Assembly: GCA_963680875.1 (NCBI GenBank) | Contig: OY804580.1 | Coordinates: 112,037,534-112,101,533, forward strand | Direction: 5' to 3' | Origin: Bathymodiolus brooksi | Taxonomy: Eukaryota > Mollusca > Bivalvia > Mytilida > Modiolidae | DNA length: 64,000 nucleotides | Shown here: positions 21,840 to 33,669 of the stretch, one piece after another | How the letters are laid out: every line of letters begins with the position of its first letter | Numbering within the stretch: position 1 is the first letter of the stretch | Made by a program: the position numbers and the translations under genes | The notes under the pieces: generated by a model | What the model was told of the DNA's origin: nothing | The model's database searches: none | The model's input: the letters and a program-made list of their open reading frames with translations, nothing else

Positions 21840-22010
21840 AATAATCCAATATATAGCAAAGTCGTCGAAGAGGCAAAATTGATACCCAATATTAAACATC
21901 CACTCTTATCGAAATGATATGGTTATGCAAGAGTTTTCCACATGCGAGTGAAATGCCGACCCTCGCATATAACTGGATTAGCAGCATTGCTGCAAAGCAT
22001 CATCAACTTT
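21840..22010 (-). mobile_element. Family D repeat, minus strand
   Basis: GGCAAAATTGATACCCAATA, AATGATATGGTTATGCAAGA and GAGTGAAATGCCGACCCTCG follow the family D order (minus orientation). The copy ends near the GCAGCATTGCTGCAAAG hairpin. Confidence 0.7.
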
Positions 22011-22077
22011 ATACATAGTATAAGGAATGTCACATATCTGCCAATTGTTTTCACATGTTTCTTTCAATTGTTTGAAG

Positions 22078-22454
22078 CGCATCGATGGTTTAATGGTTCG
22101 CGTGCTTGCCTCGAGTGCGGTAGATCGTGGGTTCGAGTGCCGGTCGGGTCAAACTAAAGACTGCAAAATTGGTACCGTATGTGTTGCTTCTTCGCTAAGC
22201 ACACAGCATTAAGGAGAAAGAGCAAAGACTTGTTGGCTAGGAATCAGAATAATGTGTCAGAGTGGAGCGACATGTCAATCCGCGGACTATTGTTTCAGTG
22301 AGCTAGCATTATAAAAATCCAACTCAAAGTGTTTGTCTAGAAAAAAGCGGACGTCATCATCATCATCTCATTGAAAATTAACTTGTTATCGCCATGATAT
22401 AGCTGAAAAATTGCTGAATTGGCATTAAACAACAATCACTGACTCACTCACTCA
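22078..22454 (+). mobile_element. SINE family 1, near complete
   Basis: The head GGTTTAATGGTTCGCGTGC (A box) and GGGTTCGAGTGCC (B box) are followed by the same body and GCCATGATATAGCTGAAAAA domain as the 6.6 kb copy. The tail is CACTGACTCACTCACTC. It shares CAATTG near both ends, which may be part of a target-site duplication. Confidence 0.9.
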
Positions 22455-23147
22455 ATTGCTAGACAAATAAGGATTATAGCTTATGGTAATCGTATGTATA
22501 TACAACAGCTACACCATGAAAATTATAACGACATCAATTTATAACTATGAAAACAATATTGATTAACAAGGAAAATTAACATGAGCAAAGCTAGATTAAT
22601 ATAAACCTAAATGGAGACCAAGCGCATGCACCGGAAGGGGTCTCATATCCTGTTTTGACTCTAACCGCCATCGTGAAGTATTACAGTGGTTGTTGAACCT
22701 TCTATACTAAAACAATCTTAATATTTTCAGAATATAGATCATCGTACATGCTTCGATAAAAACTCTTATGTGGGAAAGAATTATTATATCTCTAAACGAG
22801 ACATTTATCATTTAAAAAACTAAAAATAATCTTTGTCCTGATTTCCGGTACGGAAATGTCAATCGCTGTTAATCCAATTTAATAATTATGAAAATATACA
22901 TCCCGTCAAAAGATAGCTCTGGGAATTTACATAAAATTGAATTCAACAATAACTAATAATAATTTTTAGATAAATAATTATATATGGCTTGCAAAGTACT
23001 AAGAACTTTTAATATTACAAGTTACACAAATGGTAGTTCAGGTCTGAGAACACCGAAAATATCCAGAATCCAGATATTGAAAATACGATATAAAGAATTA
23101 AAAGGGATTTTGCAGTGTATTGCCTCAACTTAAATACTATTAGGTTT
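22455..23147. other. Unassigned AT-rich sequence
   Basis: No recognisable gene or repeat. Confidence 0.45.
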
Positions 23148-23396
23148 GGTTTATGGTGTTTAACGCCATTTTCAACAATATTACACTTGTATATCGTGGC
23201 GGTCAATTTTATTGGTGGAAGAAACCGGAGTACCCGGAGAAAATCATCGACCTGTCGCAAGTTACTTACAAACTTTATCACATAATATTGTATCGCCTGA
23301 GTGGGATTCGAACTCACAACATTAGTGGTGATAGGTACTGATAGCATAAGTAGATATAAATCCAGCTATCATACGATAACGACAACCACGGCCCCT
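23148..23396 (-). mobile_element. SINE family 2, minus strand, full-length
   Basis: The tail-side block TTTATGGTGTTTAACGCCAT is followed by GAAACCGGAGTACCCGGAG. A B box on the minus strand (the complement of GGGATTCGAACTCACAAC at 23301) and a head ending at ACGACAACCACGGCCCCT complete it. This is a good reference copy for the family. Confidence 0.88.
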
Positions 23397-24003
23397 AAAT
23401 AATATTACTATTATAGTACTTCGTAAATTATATATTGAGAATAAATTTGTAAAAAGGAGAACGAGCATTTTATCGACCATTATTGATGAAGAAAATAAAT
23501 GTCTTGTTTTACTTTATTTGTTTATGTTTTGTTAGAAGTGTCGTTAAGTACCAATCATTCCCTTATTATTATTATTTTTAAAATGAATGGACATGTATTT
23601 GCATAATAAAAAAGGGAAATCATTGTGTCAAATTAATTTCTTTCTTGTTACAATGTACATTCATTTAATTTTATACTACATGTATATTCCATAATTAATT
23701 TCCAAACTATACACAAACTATCATAAATGAAAACAGTTATATAATAAATTTTAAATTTTATGCGACAATTTTTTTAAATTAAAATTTAAATATCATTAGT
23801 AAATTAAATAACAATTAGATAAATTTCTAACTTACCAAAATTAAAAGATTTTCCTCGTCAATGTTATCCTTGCAACAGAATAATGATTGTAATGATATCA
23901 CCTCACCGTACAATGATTATTTGATAGTGAAGAATTTAATTTTGATCGATAGTGTGGTAGGTATATACAATTGTTTAGCATTCAATCCACGAATAGGACG
24001 ATG
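23397..24003. other. Unassigned AT-rich sequence
   Basis: Very AT-rich (many ATTTAAATTTT-like words near 23740-23800). No feature is recognised. Confidence 0.45.
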
Positions 24004-26178
24004 CTACAGCGTCAGTCATTTTAGTGTGAGGGTATATTATACATATAATTATAGAGGGTCACTGTTCATAGCTACAGCGCCAGTCATTATAGTGTGAGGG
24101 TATATTATACATATAATTATAGGGGGTCACTGTTCATAGCTACAGTGTCAGTCATTATAGTGTGAGGGTATATTATACATATAATTATAGAGGGTCACTG
24201 TTCATAACTACAGCGCCAGTCATTATAGTGTGAGGGTATAGTATACATATAATTATAGAGGGTCACTGTTCATAACTACAGCGCCAGTCATTATAGTGTG
24301 AGGGTATATTATACATATAATTATAGGGGGTCACTGTTCATAGCTACAGCGCCAGTCATTATAGTGTGAGGGTATATTATACATATAATTATAGGGGGTC
24401 ACTGTTCATAGCTACAGCGCCAGTCATTATAGTGTGAGGGTATATTATACATATAATTATAGGGGGTCACTGTTCATAGCTACAGCGCCAGTCATTATAG
24501 TGTGAGGGTATATTATACATATAATTATAGGGGGTCACTGTTCATAGCTACAGCGCCAGTCATTATAGTGTGAGGGTATATTATACATATAATTATAGGG
24601 GGTCATTGTTCATAGCTACAGCGCCAGTCATTATAGTGTGAGGGTATATTATACATATAATTATAGAGGGTCACTGTTCATAGCTACAGCGCCAGTCATT
24701 ATAGTGTGAGGGTATATTATACATATAATTATAGGGGGTCACTGTTCATAGCTACAGTGTCAGTCATTATAGTGTGAGGGTATATTATACATATAATTAT
24801 AGAGGGTCACTGTTCATAGCTACAGCGTCAGTCATTATAGTGTGAGGGTATATTATACATATAATTATAGAGGGTCACTGTACATAGCTACAGCGCAAGT
24901 CATTATAGTGTGAGGGTATATTATGCATATAATTATAGGGGGTCACTGTTCATAGCTACAGTGTCAGTCATTATAGTGTGAGGGTATATTATGCATATAA
25001 TTATAGAGGGTCACTGTTCATAACTACAGCGCCAGTCATTATAGTGTGAGGGTATATTATACATATAATTATAGGGGGTCACTGTTCATAGCTACAGCGC
25101 CAGTCATTATAGTGTGAGGGTATATTATACATATAATTATAGGGGGTCACTGTTCATAGCTACAGCGCCAGTCATTATAGTGTGAGGGTATATTATACAT
25201 ATAATTATAGGGGGTCACTGTTCATAGCTACAGCGCCAGTCATTATAGTGTGAGGGTATATTATACATATAATTATAGGGGGTCACTGTTCATAGCTACA
25301 GCGCCAGTCATTATAGTGTGAGGGTATATTATACATATAATTATAGAGGGTCACTGTTCATAGCTACAGCGCCAGTCATTATAGTGTGAGGGTATATTAT
25401 ACATATAATTATAGAGGGTCACTGTTCATAGCTACAGCGCCAGTCATTATAGTGTGAGGGTATATTATACATATAATTATAGAGGGTCACTGTTCATAAC
25501 TACAGCGCCAGTCATTATAGTTTGAGGGTATATTATACATATAATTATAGAGGGTCACTGTTCATAACTACAGCGCCAGTCATTATAGTGTGAGGGTATA
25601 TTATACATATAATTATAGGGGGTCACTGTTCATAGCTACAGTGTCAGTCATTATAGTGTGAGGGTATATTATACATATAATTATAGAGGGTCACTGTTCA
25701 TAGCTACAGCGTCAGTCATTATAGTGTGAGGGTATATTATACATATAATTATAGGGGGTCACTGTTCATAGCTACAGTGTCAGTCATTATAGTGTGAGGG
25801 TATATTATACATATAATTATAGGGGGTCACTGTTCATAGCTACAGCGCCAGTCATTATTGTGTGAGGTTATATTATACATATAATTATAGAGGGTCACTG
25901 TTCATAGCTACAGCGCCAGTCATTATAGTGTGAGGGTATATTATACATATAATTATAGGGGGTCACTGTTCATAGCTACAGCGTCAGTCATTATTGTGTG
26001 AGGGTATATTATACATATAATTATAGGGGGTCACTGTTTATAGCTACAGCGCCAGTCATTATAGTGTGAGGGTATATTATACATATAATTATAGGGGGTC
26101 ACTGTTCATAGCTACAGCGCCAGTCATTATAGTTTGAGGGTATATTATACATATAATTATAGGGGGTCACTGTTCAAA
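24004..26178. repeat. 68-bp satellite, about 32 copies
   Basis: The unit begins AGGGGGTCACTGTTCATAGC and continues TACAGCGCCAGTCATTATAG, TGTGAGGGTATATTATACAT, ATAATTAT. The spacing is 68 bp (for example 24121 to 24189). Variation is concentrated at a few sites: AGCGCC/AGTGTC/AGCGTC, GGGGG/AGAGGG and TAGCT/TAACT. The unit is not a multiple of three, so it gives no long frame. Confidence 0.98.
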
Positions 26179-27040
26179 GAATATAGAGAGACCTATGAAC
26201 ATAGTACAACCGTGAATGACTTGCCATACTGAGACACACGGAAACATTTTCAATGCAATTTAAAAAAGCAAGAACAAAAACAAACAAACAAACAAAAGAA
26301 GAACAAATCAAAAATAAAAGTAAAACGTAATAAGGTAGCATATTGCTGAAGTTTTTTTTTATTAATTTCTGTTGAATAATAAGGAAGTACGTCTTTGGCT
26401 AAGTCGGTTAGAGTGCTGACTTCTGTCCCAGAAACTGAGTTATCGAGTTCCGCTGGCATTTCTAGAAAAATATCATATCGGTTATGTAAAGCAATTTCCC
26501 TCAACGGTTAATTTGTATCATTATATCATTAGTAGTGCCCTAATGTAGTTGGTAGTTACAATCAACAATGGGGTCATCGACATATTTTCTTTGTCGAACA
26601 TCGTATCATTGCTTTAAGAAACACGTAAAAATGTACCGCATTGCTTTTGATCAGTATTCTGTCTGTTGCACGTACAGATGACGAAAGATGATATTGGTAA
26701 TTAGATTTTGGTTAAAAATTAGTGTAAAAGAATATGGATGTCAATGAACACGAGATATTTAAAGTTGATCATTGTTTCCTTATTATATCTTACGATATCC
26801 TTGTGTGCTATCTAATACCTAAATAATGTTTTAGGCAATCAGGTTTCTTGCATAGAACAATATTAGGCATATGACAACTTCTATGTCACGAAGAATACAA
26901 ATGTATTATGTAGAACGTTAAAGATTCGAACGTTCTTTATTACAATGCACCTCATCCAGATATATGTGAGGGTTGGCAATTGGAATAAACACTAAGATGT
27001 ATGTATCATTTCAGTAAGTAGCTTAACCCTGCAGCATTTT
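26179..27040. other. Unassigned sequence between the 68-bp and 48-bp arrays
   Basis: A-rich at 26255-26330. Apart from the tRNA-like remnant given separately at 26391-26461, nothing is recognised. Confidence 0.45.
26391..26461 (+). other. tRNA-like remnant
   Basis: TGGCTAAGTCGGTTAGAGTG looks like a D-arm/A box, and TATCGAGTTCCGCTGG is a degenerate B box about 40 bases downstream. The stems do not close well, so it is a decayed tRNA-derived sequence and not a functional tRNA gene. Confidence 0.4.
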
Positions 27041-27410
27041 ATTGCAGTCCCTGTACCAAGCCAGGAAAGTGGTCCCTGTACCAAGCCAGGAAAGTGTTTG
27101 TGTGCTCAGAGTTATTACAGTCCCTGTACCAAGCCAGGAAAGTGTTTGTGTGTTCAGAGTTATTGCAGTCCCTGTACCAAGCCAGGAAAGTGTTTGTGTG
27201 TTCAGAGGTATTGCAGTCCCTGTACCAAGCCAGGAAAGTGTTTGTGTGTTCGGAGTTATTGCAGTCCCAGTACCAAGCCAGGAAGGAAAGTGTTTGTGTG
27301 TTCAGAGTTATTACAGACCCTGTACCAAGCCATGAAAGTGTTTGTGTGTTCAGAGTTATTACAGTCTCTGTACCAAGCCAGGAAAGTGTTTGTGTGTTCA
27401 GAGGTATTTA
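27041..27410 (+). repeat. 48-bp minisatellite derived from family D
   Basis: The unit CCCTGTACCAAGCCAGGAAA plus GTGTTTGTGTGTTCAGAGTT plus ATTGCAGT repeats about seven times, with a shortened first copy. CCTGTACCAAGCCAGGAA is a hallmark of family D (compare 16195 plus and 45605 minus). The array therefore arose inside or from family D. Three overlapping frames are open because 48 is divisible by three. Confidence 0.93.
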
Positions 27411-27780
27411 ATTTCCTTCTGTTTCTATGGTTGTTCGATTGGATTGTGAGAGTTTTTCAACAGTGAGGTATTTTTGTGTTTTTCCATTTTAGTAGACAAA
27501 TGTTACCCAAGTCCTAAAATTGGAATCCGTGATTAGCCATATACTTTAAGTCAAAACATGAACTTAAAAGCTGGATATGATAAACCTTCCTCTAATAACA
27601 TCCATCCCTGGTAGGCCACTGTTTTAATAATCTCTTGAGTATGAATACTTTTAATTCAGCTTCATTATTGTGTTGAGATGTAATTGATTTTGTCTTTTGC
27701 ACATTGATCGCGGTAATCTTTCTTATAATAAAAAGTTTTACATAATCCAAATGAATAAAGTTAAAAAGTGGATCGATAAT
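27411..27780. other. Unassigned sequence
   Basis: No recognisable feature. Confidence 0.4.
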
Positions 27781-28110
27781 TTTACCAGAATATTATCACC
27801 AAGTCAGGGTCATTACGGTTTTCACAGTTTTCCGGTTGTTGACTAATTTTGTCTGTTTATATACTTATGAGTTTTGACTTTCCCTTTGTAAGATTGTTCG
27901 GAGTTCGGTAATTTTGTTATTACCCTTATCACCAGCATCACCAGTTTAACCCCGCTACTTTTTAAATTTTTTTATTATTAAATGCGTGTAGGAAGCACGA
28001 AATGTGTGCAGTCATGTATTTGTGTGTTAGGGGTATCCATTTTGCCTTTGTAACTACGATTTTTCCATTAGAAATGTTCCAACGGTGTGGCATATTTTGT
28101 TTTTCATTTT
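27781..28110 (+). mobile_element. Family D repeat, plus strand, long form
   Basis: CCAAGTCAGGGTCATTACGG is followed by TTCCGGTTGTTGACTAATTT, GTTCGGAGTTCGGTAATTTT, CCAGTTTAACCCCGCTAC and TTCCAACGGTGTGGCATATT. The block at 27786-27935 is matched in inverse orientation at 32395-32530. Confidence 0.75.
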
Positions 28111-28569
28111 ATTCAACTTTATTCGAACAATAGAAGAAGTTTTTCTGTCTTTTGCAGAATGCAATAGATAATATTCTGTTAAAAAAACCCATTTAATATA
28201 ATATATAAAGACATCACTCCATGGTTACTATAAAAACATTTCAAAATTTTCAATTACGTAATTACTATTGACTTACAGTAATCTATAGACTAGCATTTTA
28301 TGATTGTAAAACACCTATATAATATCTTTTAAGTCTTGTGCTGTACGACTCAACGTTAATAAACTCAGGATACTTGAAGGTTGTATGGCGTGTTTATAAG
28401 AACAGTTTGACACGAAGTTAAATAAAGGTTTATTATCTAAATTAATAAAAGCTAATATTATCTCATACTGTCCTAGACATTGTTTATACGATCTGACAAT
28501 CCTTTCATTGATAACCTTGATAACTTTTATTGTATTAGCAGAATAATGTAACACGTACTTGGGACATAT
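28111..28569. other. Unassigned sequence
   Basis: The frame at 28315-28593 on the minus strand has no domain. Nothing else is seen. Confidence 0.45.
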
Positions 28570-28860
28570 TACCATTATTAGCGTGCTAACCACGAGGTCG
28601 GTAGATCGTGGGTTCGATCCTCCGTCGGGTCAAATCAAAGACTACACAATTGATATTTGCTGCGTCTCCATTTCATGCACAGGCTGAGAGTAGGGATAAT
28701 GTGTCTAATTGGATCTATGTGTTTACCCGAGACCCGAGGAATGTTGTTTCAGTGAGCTGGCACCATAGAATTCCAGCTAAGTATGTAGGTCTATTGCAAA
28801 ACGGACATATCATCATCATCTTGGAAATTAAGTGTGCGCTTAACAAAAATCACTAACTTA
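28570..28860 (+). mobile_element. SINE family 1, 5' end shortened
   Basis: Keeps GCGTGCTAACCACGAGGTCG, the B box GGTTCGATCCTCC, the body (CAAAGACTACACAATTGATA) and the tail AAAATCACTAACTTACTCAT. The A-box part is incomplete. Confidence 0.85.
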
Positions 28861-28887
28861 CTCATTATTAATTATTATTAAAAACTA

Positions 28888-29038
28888 AAGTTCTTCTTCC
28901 TCTGTCATAGGTTGACCATAGCAGATTTCTTCTTCCTCGGGGTATAGGTTGACCATAGCTGATTTCTTCTTCCTCGGGGCATAGGTTGACCATAGCAGAT
29001 TTCTTCTTCCTCGGGGTATAGGTTGACCATAGCCGATT
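28888..29038 (+). repeat. 37-bp minisatellite, four copies
   Basis: The unit GATTTCTTCTTCCTCGGGGT plus ATAGGTTGACCATAGCA is repeated, ending in GACCATAGCCGATTTTGGCT. Related single-copy sequence (ATAGGTAGCCTTAGCCGATG, then ATATCCTGTTTA) precedes the hammerhead-like module at 53.8 kb. The array is thus an expansion inside that dispersed element. Confidence 0.9.
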
Positions 29039-29124
29039 TTGGCTATCCTGTTTATGCCCTTTGGTTTTAATTCTCCCAGATTTAAAAAGAATATTTGGTT
29101 GTCCAATCTTTCGACTTTTGTCGT

Positions 29125-29190
29125 ACCAGATGAATATTATTTCAGAAACGCGTCGGGCGCACTGAATTTGATATCAACGTTTTCATTATG
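29125..29190 (+). other. Hammerhead-like repeat module, copy c
   Basis: CGTACCAGATGAATATTATT is followed by TCAGAAACGCGTCGGGCGCA and CTGAATTTGATATCAACG. The first core strand is changed (CAGATGA), while GAAAC is kept. It lies about 90 bp after the 37-bp array, in the same order as the 53.8 kb copy. Confidence 0.5.
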
Positions 29191-29205
29191 TCTGTTGTAG
29201 CGGGT

Positions 29206-29468
29206 TAGGGTTATGGTGTTTATCGCCACTTCTAGCAATATTTCTGTTATATCGTAGCGGTCAGTTTTATTGGTGGAGGAAACCTAAGTACTCTGGGAAA
29301 ACCACCGACGTGCCGCAAGTGACAGGCAAACTTTATCACATAATGTTGTTTCTAGTACACCTCGACATGAGCGGGATTCGAACTCACAACGTTTGTGGTG
29401 ATAGGCACTGATTGCATAGGTAGTTGTAAATCCAACTGCTGTACGATCACAACCACGACGGCCCCTGT
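29206..29468 (-). mobile_element. SINE family 2, minus strand, full-length
   Basis: The tail block TTATGGTGTTTATCGCCACT leads to GGTGGAGGAAACCTAAGTAC, then GCGGGATTCGAACTCACAAC (B box complement) and the head end ACAACCACGACGGCCCCT. It is close to the 23.15 kb copy. Confidence 0.88.
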
Positions 29469-29592
29469 TTTTGCAGGTCTCTTGTTGTTTCCATTCTTTG
29501 TTGCTTTTAGTGAAATATGCTTGTAATTAAAACATGCAGTTGGTGTTAAAGGTATATATGTGTATTAATTACTCAAAGAGCAAATGGCAATA

Positions 29593-30149
29593 CAGTTGTT
29601 TCGAATCATTTCCATTCCGTCAAAATTTTGTTATTTTCGTCCGCCAGATCACGTGATTTCGATGGAACTCCTGACACTGAACCTCCGGTGTCAATGTACA
29701 CAACAAAAACTCAAATTGATATGTGCCGTTTTAACGTTCGCTCCTCAACTTAAACAAAATCTTAACATTTTCTGTAAAAGACAGATATCAATTAAATTAT
29801 TTTATTTGTATCAAAGACTTCAATGCAGGGACAAATACTTCTTTAAAATTAAATTTGTTTTCTTTCTTTATTTGCGGCTGTCAGCATCATCAAAGGAAAA
29901 CGATCTGCCTTTATGTATATATTTCTGGTATTAGACAGATAGTGGGGTACCGAACACTAGTATTTATTCAGCGGTTTCCTTGGCGTCTCCATATTACAAT
30001 TACTTATAATCTACCGCATCTACGACTATGATATGCTGACGTTGTCACAGTAATAGCGTAAACACCGGAAGTCGCCTGCCGATTTGTTCAGAGGTCAAGA
30101 CAAGAAAAAGACAGAACGTGGTCGGAATTGACATGATTCGAAACAACCG
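29593..30149. mobile_element. Probable Tc1/mariner-type MITE, 557 bp
   Basis: Inverted ends CAGTTGTTTCGAATCATTTC and TGATTCGAAACAACCG are each bordered by TA (29591-29592 and 30150-30151), as expected for TA target duplication. TIRs starting CAGT are common in this superfamily. There is no transposase. The frame at 29584-29934 starts in the left end and has no known domain. Confidence 0.6.
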
Positions 30150-30151
30150 TA

Positions 30152-31191
30152 TTAAGCAATCATTTCATGCTCCCTTAACGTCATACACAATGGACGTCAT
30201 TGAAAACCATACTGTGGTCTTGCGATTTAGTTTCTTTTCTTTTGTAGACTTGAGATGTTCTTATGTTTATTGAGAGAAATAAGGGATTTTATAGCAAGCA
30301 ACTTTGTTCTTCACTTTATAGGGGTTAAGTTTATGATGTTTAACGTCACTATCAACAATATGTCATCTTCACTTTATAATAAAGTATTTTACGGTTAGTG
30401 CTATGTGTATGGGATGTTATTTTTCACCATTATTTAAGCTGCATCCTGGTGGTTAAGTCTTAATACATAGAAAAAAAACAGGATTCCGAAGAAAGCCAAC
30501 ACCATGCAGCTGACTCAATTTAATGGCACACAAGACAATACATTTCACCTTTATTACACACACTCTAGTCATGAAGGTATATACAATGTATTTGTAAAAT
30601 GGCTTTCCTCAGCAAATTTTCAATATTCTAAACCCGATATGTTGTAATGACAACATGACGTATAACCACAAAACAAGATGACTACATTGAAAAGCTTCTT
30701 TGTCATTTTGAGAACAGTACGCAACACAAGCAAACACAACGAACTTCAATTCATTAACGCTATTTTCTTGTAACTTTTATCGGTTCATCTCTCCTATAAT
30801 AAAATATGTCATTGAATATCTGAACCATAATGATAGAATTTAATCATGTAAAATTTAAATTCATTTATTCAATTAACAGTAAATAGAAGTATATTTTTTA
30901 ATTCTTATTCTTGATTGACCGGTTCTCTATTATTATGCTAATTCATACATGTGACTGAAAAGTCCGTGCAAACCCAAACGGCGTGGTTCGGCCATTTGTG
31001 AAATTACTGCCGAAGGAGACGCATCTTTGCAGAAATAAACACACCCACCCTTTCTCCTTTATGCTTTGATTTGTTTGCTGCTCTTTTGTTCCTTTTTTCA
31101 GATTCATAACATTTCGTCATGGCAACTGTTGGACTGTGGAATAACAACACATTCGAATGGTGGCGGAGTTTACTATATCTAAACTGCTATG
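30152..31191. other. Mostly unassigned; short SINE family 2 fragment at 30322-30365
   Basis: TTTATGATGTTTAACGTCAC and TATCAACAATATGTCATC match the family 2 tail side (minus orientation). Nothing else is recognised. Confidence 0.5.
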
Positions 31192-31542
31192 AAACGCCCA
31201 GCTGCTACTTGTGACAATCTTACTGATTGGACCGCCCAGCTGCTACTTGTGACAATCTTACTGATTGGACCGCCCAGCTGCTACTTGTGACAATCTTACA
31301 GATTGGACCGCCCAGCTGCTACTTGTGACAATCTTACTGATTGGACCGCCCAGCTGCTACTTGTGACAATCTTACTGATTGGACCGCCCAGCTGCTACTT
31401 GTGACAATATTACTGATTGGACCGCCCAGCTGCTACTTGTGACAATCTTACTGACTGGACCGCCCAGCTGCTACTTGTGACAATCTTACTGATTGGACTG
31501 CCCAGCTGCTACTTGTGACAATCTTACTGATTGGACCGCCCT
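31192..31542. repeat. 38-bp minisatellite, about 9 copies
   Basis: The unit ACCGCCCAGCTGCTACTTGT plus GACAATCTTACTGATTGG is repeated with rare substitutions (ACAGATTGG, ACTGACTGG, GGACTGCCC). Confidence 0.97.
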
Positions 31543-32164
31543 TTAGTGATGATAAACTAACTGATTTCATTCGTCATCAAGATGTTACTTGACTGACAAG
31601 TTTGTGCTTTTGATTGATATTGTTTTATTTGATAATAAATGCCATGACAATTCTACAGCCAAATAGAAAACAGTATTCGTTTTCATTATCTGTATTCATA
31701 CAGATCTTTATAAAATTATGAAGCAATCAATTGGCGTCAGTTGTCGTTCTTATGAAGAAATCTCTTAGTGTCCGTTGTTGTTCCTAGATAAAAACTTTGT
31801 TTTGGAATTTGGTAACCTTGAAGTCTCTGCTGAGTTTTAAATATGAAACTGGTATATTTAATAATAAACTATTACTCAATACAAATGCACAGAATTGGAA
31901 AAAAATTGAAAACGTCAAATGAGGAATGCTTTGTGCTTCGGGAAATACTAAATCCGTCACCATTGTTTATCTTCATCCACAATAAGAATATGTATAGCTA
32001 AGAATCCTAGATATTCAATATGGTGTATTGTTTTTGCAGCATTTCAAGAACAACGTATGGAGAACAATGGACATAATTTACACCTCACACATTCTTGTAA
32101 CCATGGAAATTGTAACAACCTTTGTTTTTGACATCTCACTCGAAATTGAAAAATATTACATGAT
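31543..32164. other. Unassigned sequence
   Basis: No recognisable gene or repeat. Confidence 0.45.
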
Positions 32165-32268
32165 GCAATAAAAATGTAGATAACAAATTCGGTATTTTGT
32201 AACGTTTATTTAGTGCGCATGTTGCGTTTCTGGGAGAACCTTCATCAGGTACGCTCAAAGCCAACATA
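32165..32268 (-). other. Hammerhead-like repeat module, copy d
   Basis: The reverse complement reads GAGCGTACCTGATGAAGGTT, then CTCCCAGAAACGCAACATGC and GCACTAAATAAACG. Both core strands (CTGATGA, GAAAC) are intact. Stem II would be GG/CC with a tetraloop-like spacer. Confidence 0.5.
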
Positions 32269-32394
32269 TTTAAAAGCCTTTTAAATATCTTTGGGAGCAA
32301 GAAAACCAAATGCCCTAAATAGGATATCCAAACTCAGCTAAGGTCACCAATGCCTGGGTGAGGAGAAATTTAGTTTTAATTATACTTACATTAT

Positions 32395-32720
32395 TTAGGA
32401 AATAAGGGTAATAACAAAATTACCGAACTCCGAACAATCTTACAAAGGGAAAGTCAAAACTCATAATTATATAAACAGACAAAATCAGTCAACAACCGGA
32501 AAACTGTGAAAACCGTAATGACCCTGACTTGGTACAGGCATTTCTAAAGAAATGGTGGGTTGAATCAGATTTTAAAGCGCCAAACCTCCCGCTCTCATTA
32601 CGGTTCAAAGGTTCCGGCTGTCACTATAACAGTATTTAAATACAGGAACAAAATAGGTAAAATAGTTGTCAAAGCAGTACCATATTCGGTGACGTAAATG
32701 TCAAAAATATTTTTACGTCA
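32395..32720 (-). mobile_element. Family D repeat, minus strand, long form
   Basis: AAAATTACCGAACTCCGAAC, AGTCAACAACCGGAAAACTG and CCCTGACTTGGTACAGGCAT are the reverse complement of 27781-27935. They are followed by AAGCGCCAAACCTCCCGCTC and the AACAAAATAGGTAAAATAG part. Confidence 0.78.
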
Positions 32721-33123
32721 CACATTGATAAAAAATATCCTTGACATTTTTCTTGACTTCTTTATCTTTATACATTTTCACTATATGAAAATGCATCGCT
32801 TATAATCGTTTCTGCAGAGACGGAACTGTACATTTCGATAAACATCGATTACATTCTTCATGTTTTAGCCAAATCTGTTGCTTCCGAATTAACTTCCCGT
32901 AATATTCGAGTTAACCTGATATAAATTAATTTTAGAGTCACATGTCATTTTATAAGTGTTTTGATTGGATTAAAAAGTTGAGGTTATTTTCCAATGTACG
33001 GAATCTGAAAATAGACGTCGTTCTCAAGGCGTCGCGTGCCGTTGTCATCAGATAATTTTCTTTAAATGAGGCACATTTGGGGTTATTTAATTTGCCTTAT
33101 TTTGAAAAAATAAATATATTCAT
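32721..33123. other. Unassigned sequence
   Basis: No recognisable feature. Confidence 0.4.
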
Positions 33124-33290
33124 ACAATAATATTGTTGTCCATGTTATATGCCGAAATATGTCCCAAGGTTAGAAGGCATTATGCCTTCTTATGCCTTCT
33201 AACCTTGGGACATATTTCGGCATATAACATGGACAACTACCTTGAGACATATTTCGGCATATAACATGGACAACACAATATTATTGTTAT
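33124..33290. repeat. Hairpin element with duplicated right arm
   Basis: Left arm 33135-33180 and right arm 33192-33237 are perfect complements over 46 bp around an 11-base loop. Part of the right arm is repeated directly outside it at 33240-33274. The outer flanks (CAATAATATTG and CAATATTATTG) pair as well. Confidence 0.95.
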
Positions 33291-33524
33291 TATTACTCTG
33301 AATGTCTGGTGATTTTAAAAAATGAAATTTGTCTAAAATGTATTGATAGTATAAAGATTGACAAATAATATTCATTTAAATTCAAGAAATATTTAATTTC
33401 AACAATAACAATGAACTGTCAAATATTTATGTTTCGATAATATCATGTCAATTATAATGAAAGTTTCTTACATGAAGAGTAATAATGTTCAATATAATAG
33501 CAAAAAAAGTTTGAATTAATTTAT

Positions 33525-33669
33525 CAGGATTGATCGAAATTATTTGTTCGGTTCATTCGAAATAACCTCAATCAGGTTGTAAACACCCTTGCGACGCGGG
33601 TTATCCGGTGTGTACAACCTGACTGAGGTTATTTCGAATGAACCGAACAAAAATTGCGATCAATCCTTA
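33525..33669. repeat. Hairpin element
   Basis: AGGATTGATCGAAATTATTT and GTTCGGTTCATTCGAAATAA pair with TTATTTCGAATGAACCGAAC and GCGATCAATCCT. The apex is CTTGCGACGCGGG. Confidence 0.9.

Noticed and set aside
24004..26178. CRISPR-like array
   Set aside because: Units are directly adjacent with no unique spacers, and the genome is eukaryotic. This is an ordinary satellite. The same holds for the other arrays.
27042..27466. Three overlapping open frames over the 48-bp array
   Set aside because: The unit length is a multiple of three, and the sequence is an expansion of a dispersed repeat.
29584..29934. 116-codon frame
   Set aside because: It starts inside the inverted end of a MITE and has no recognisable domain.
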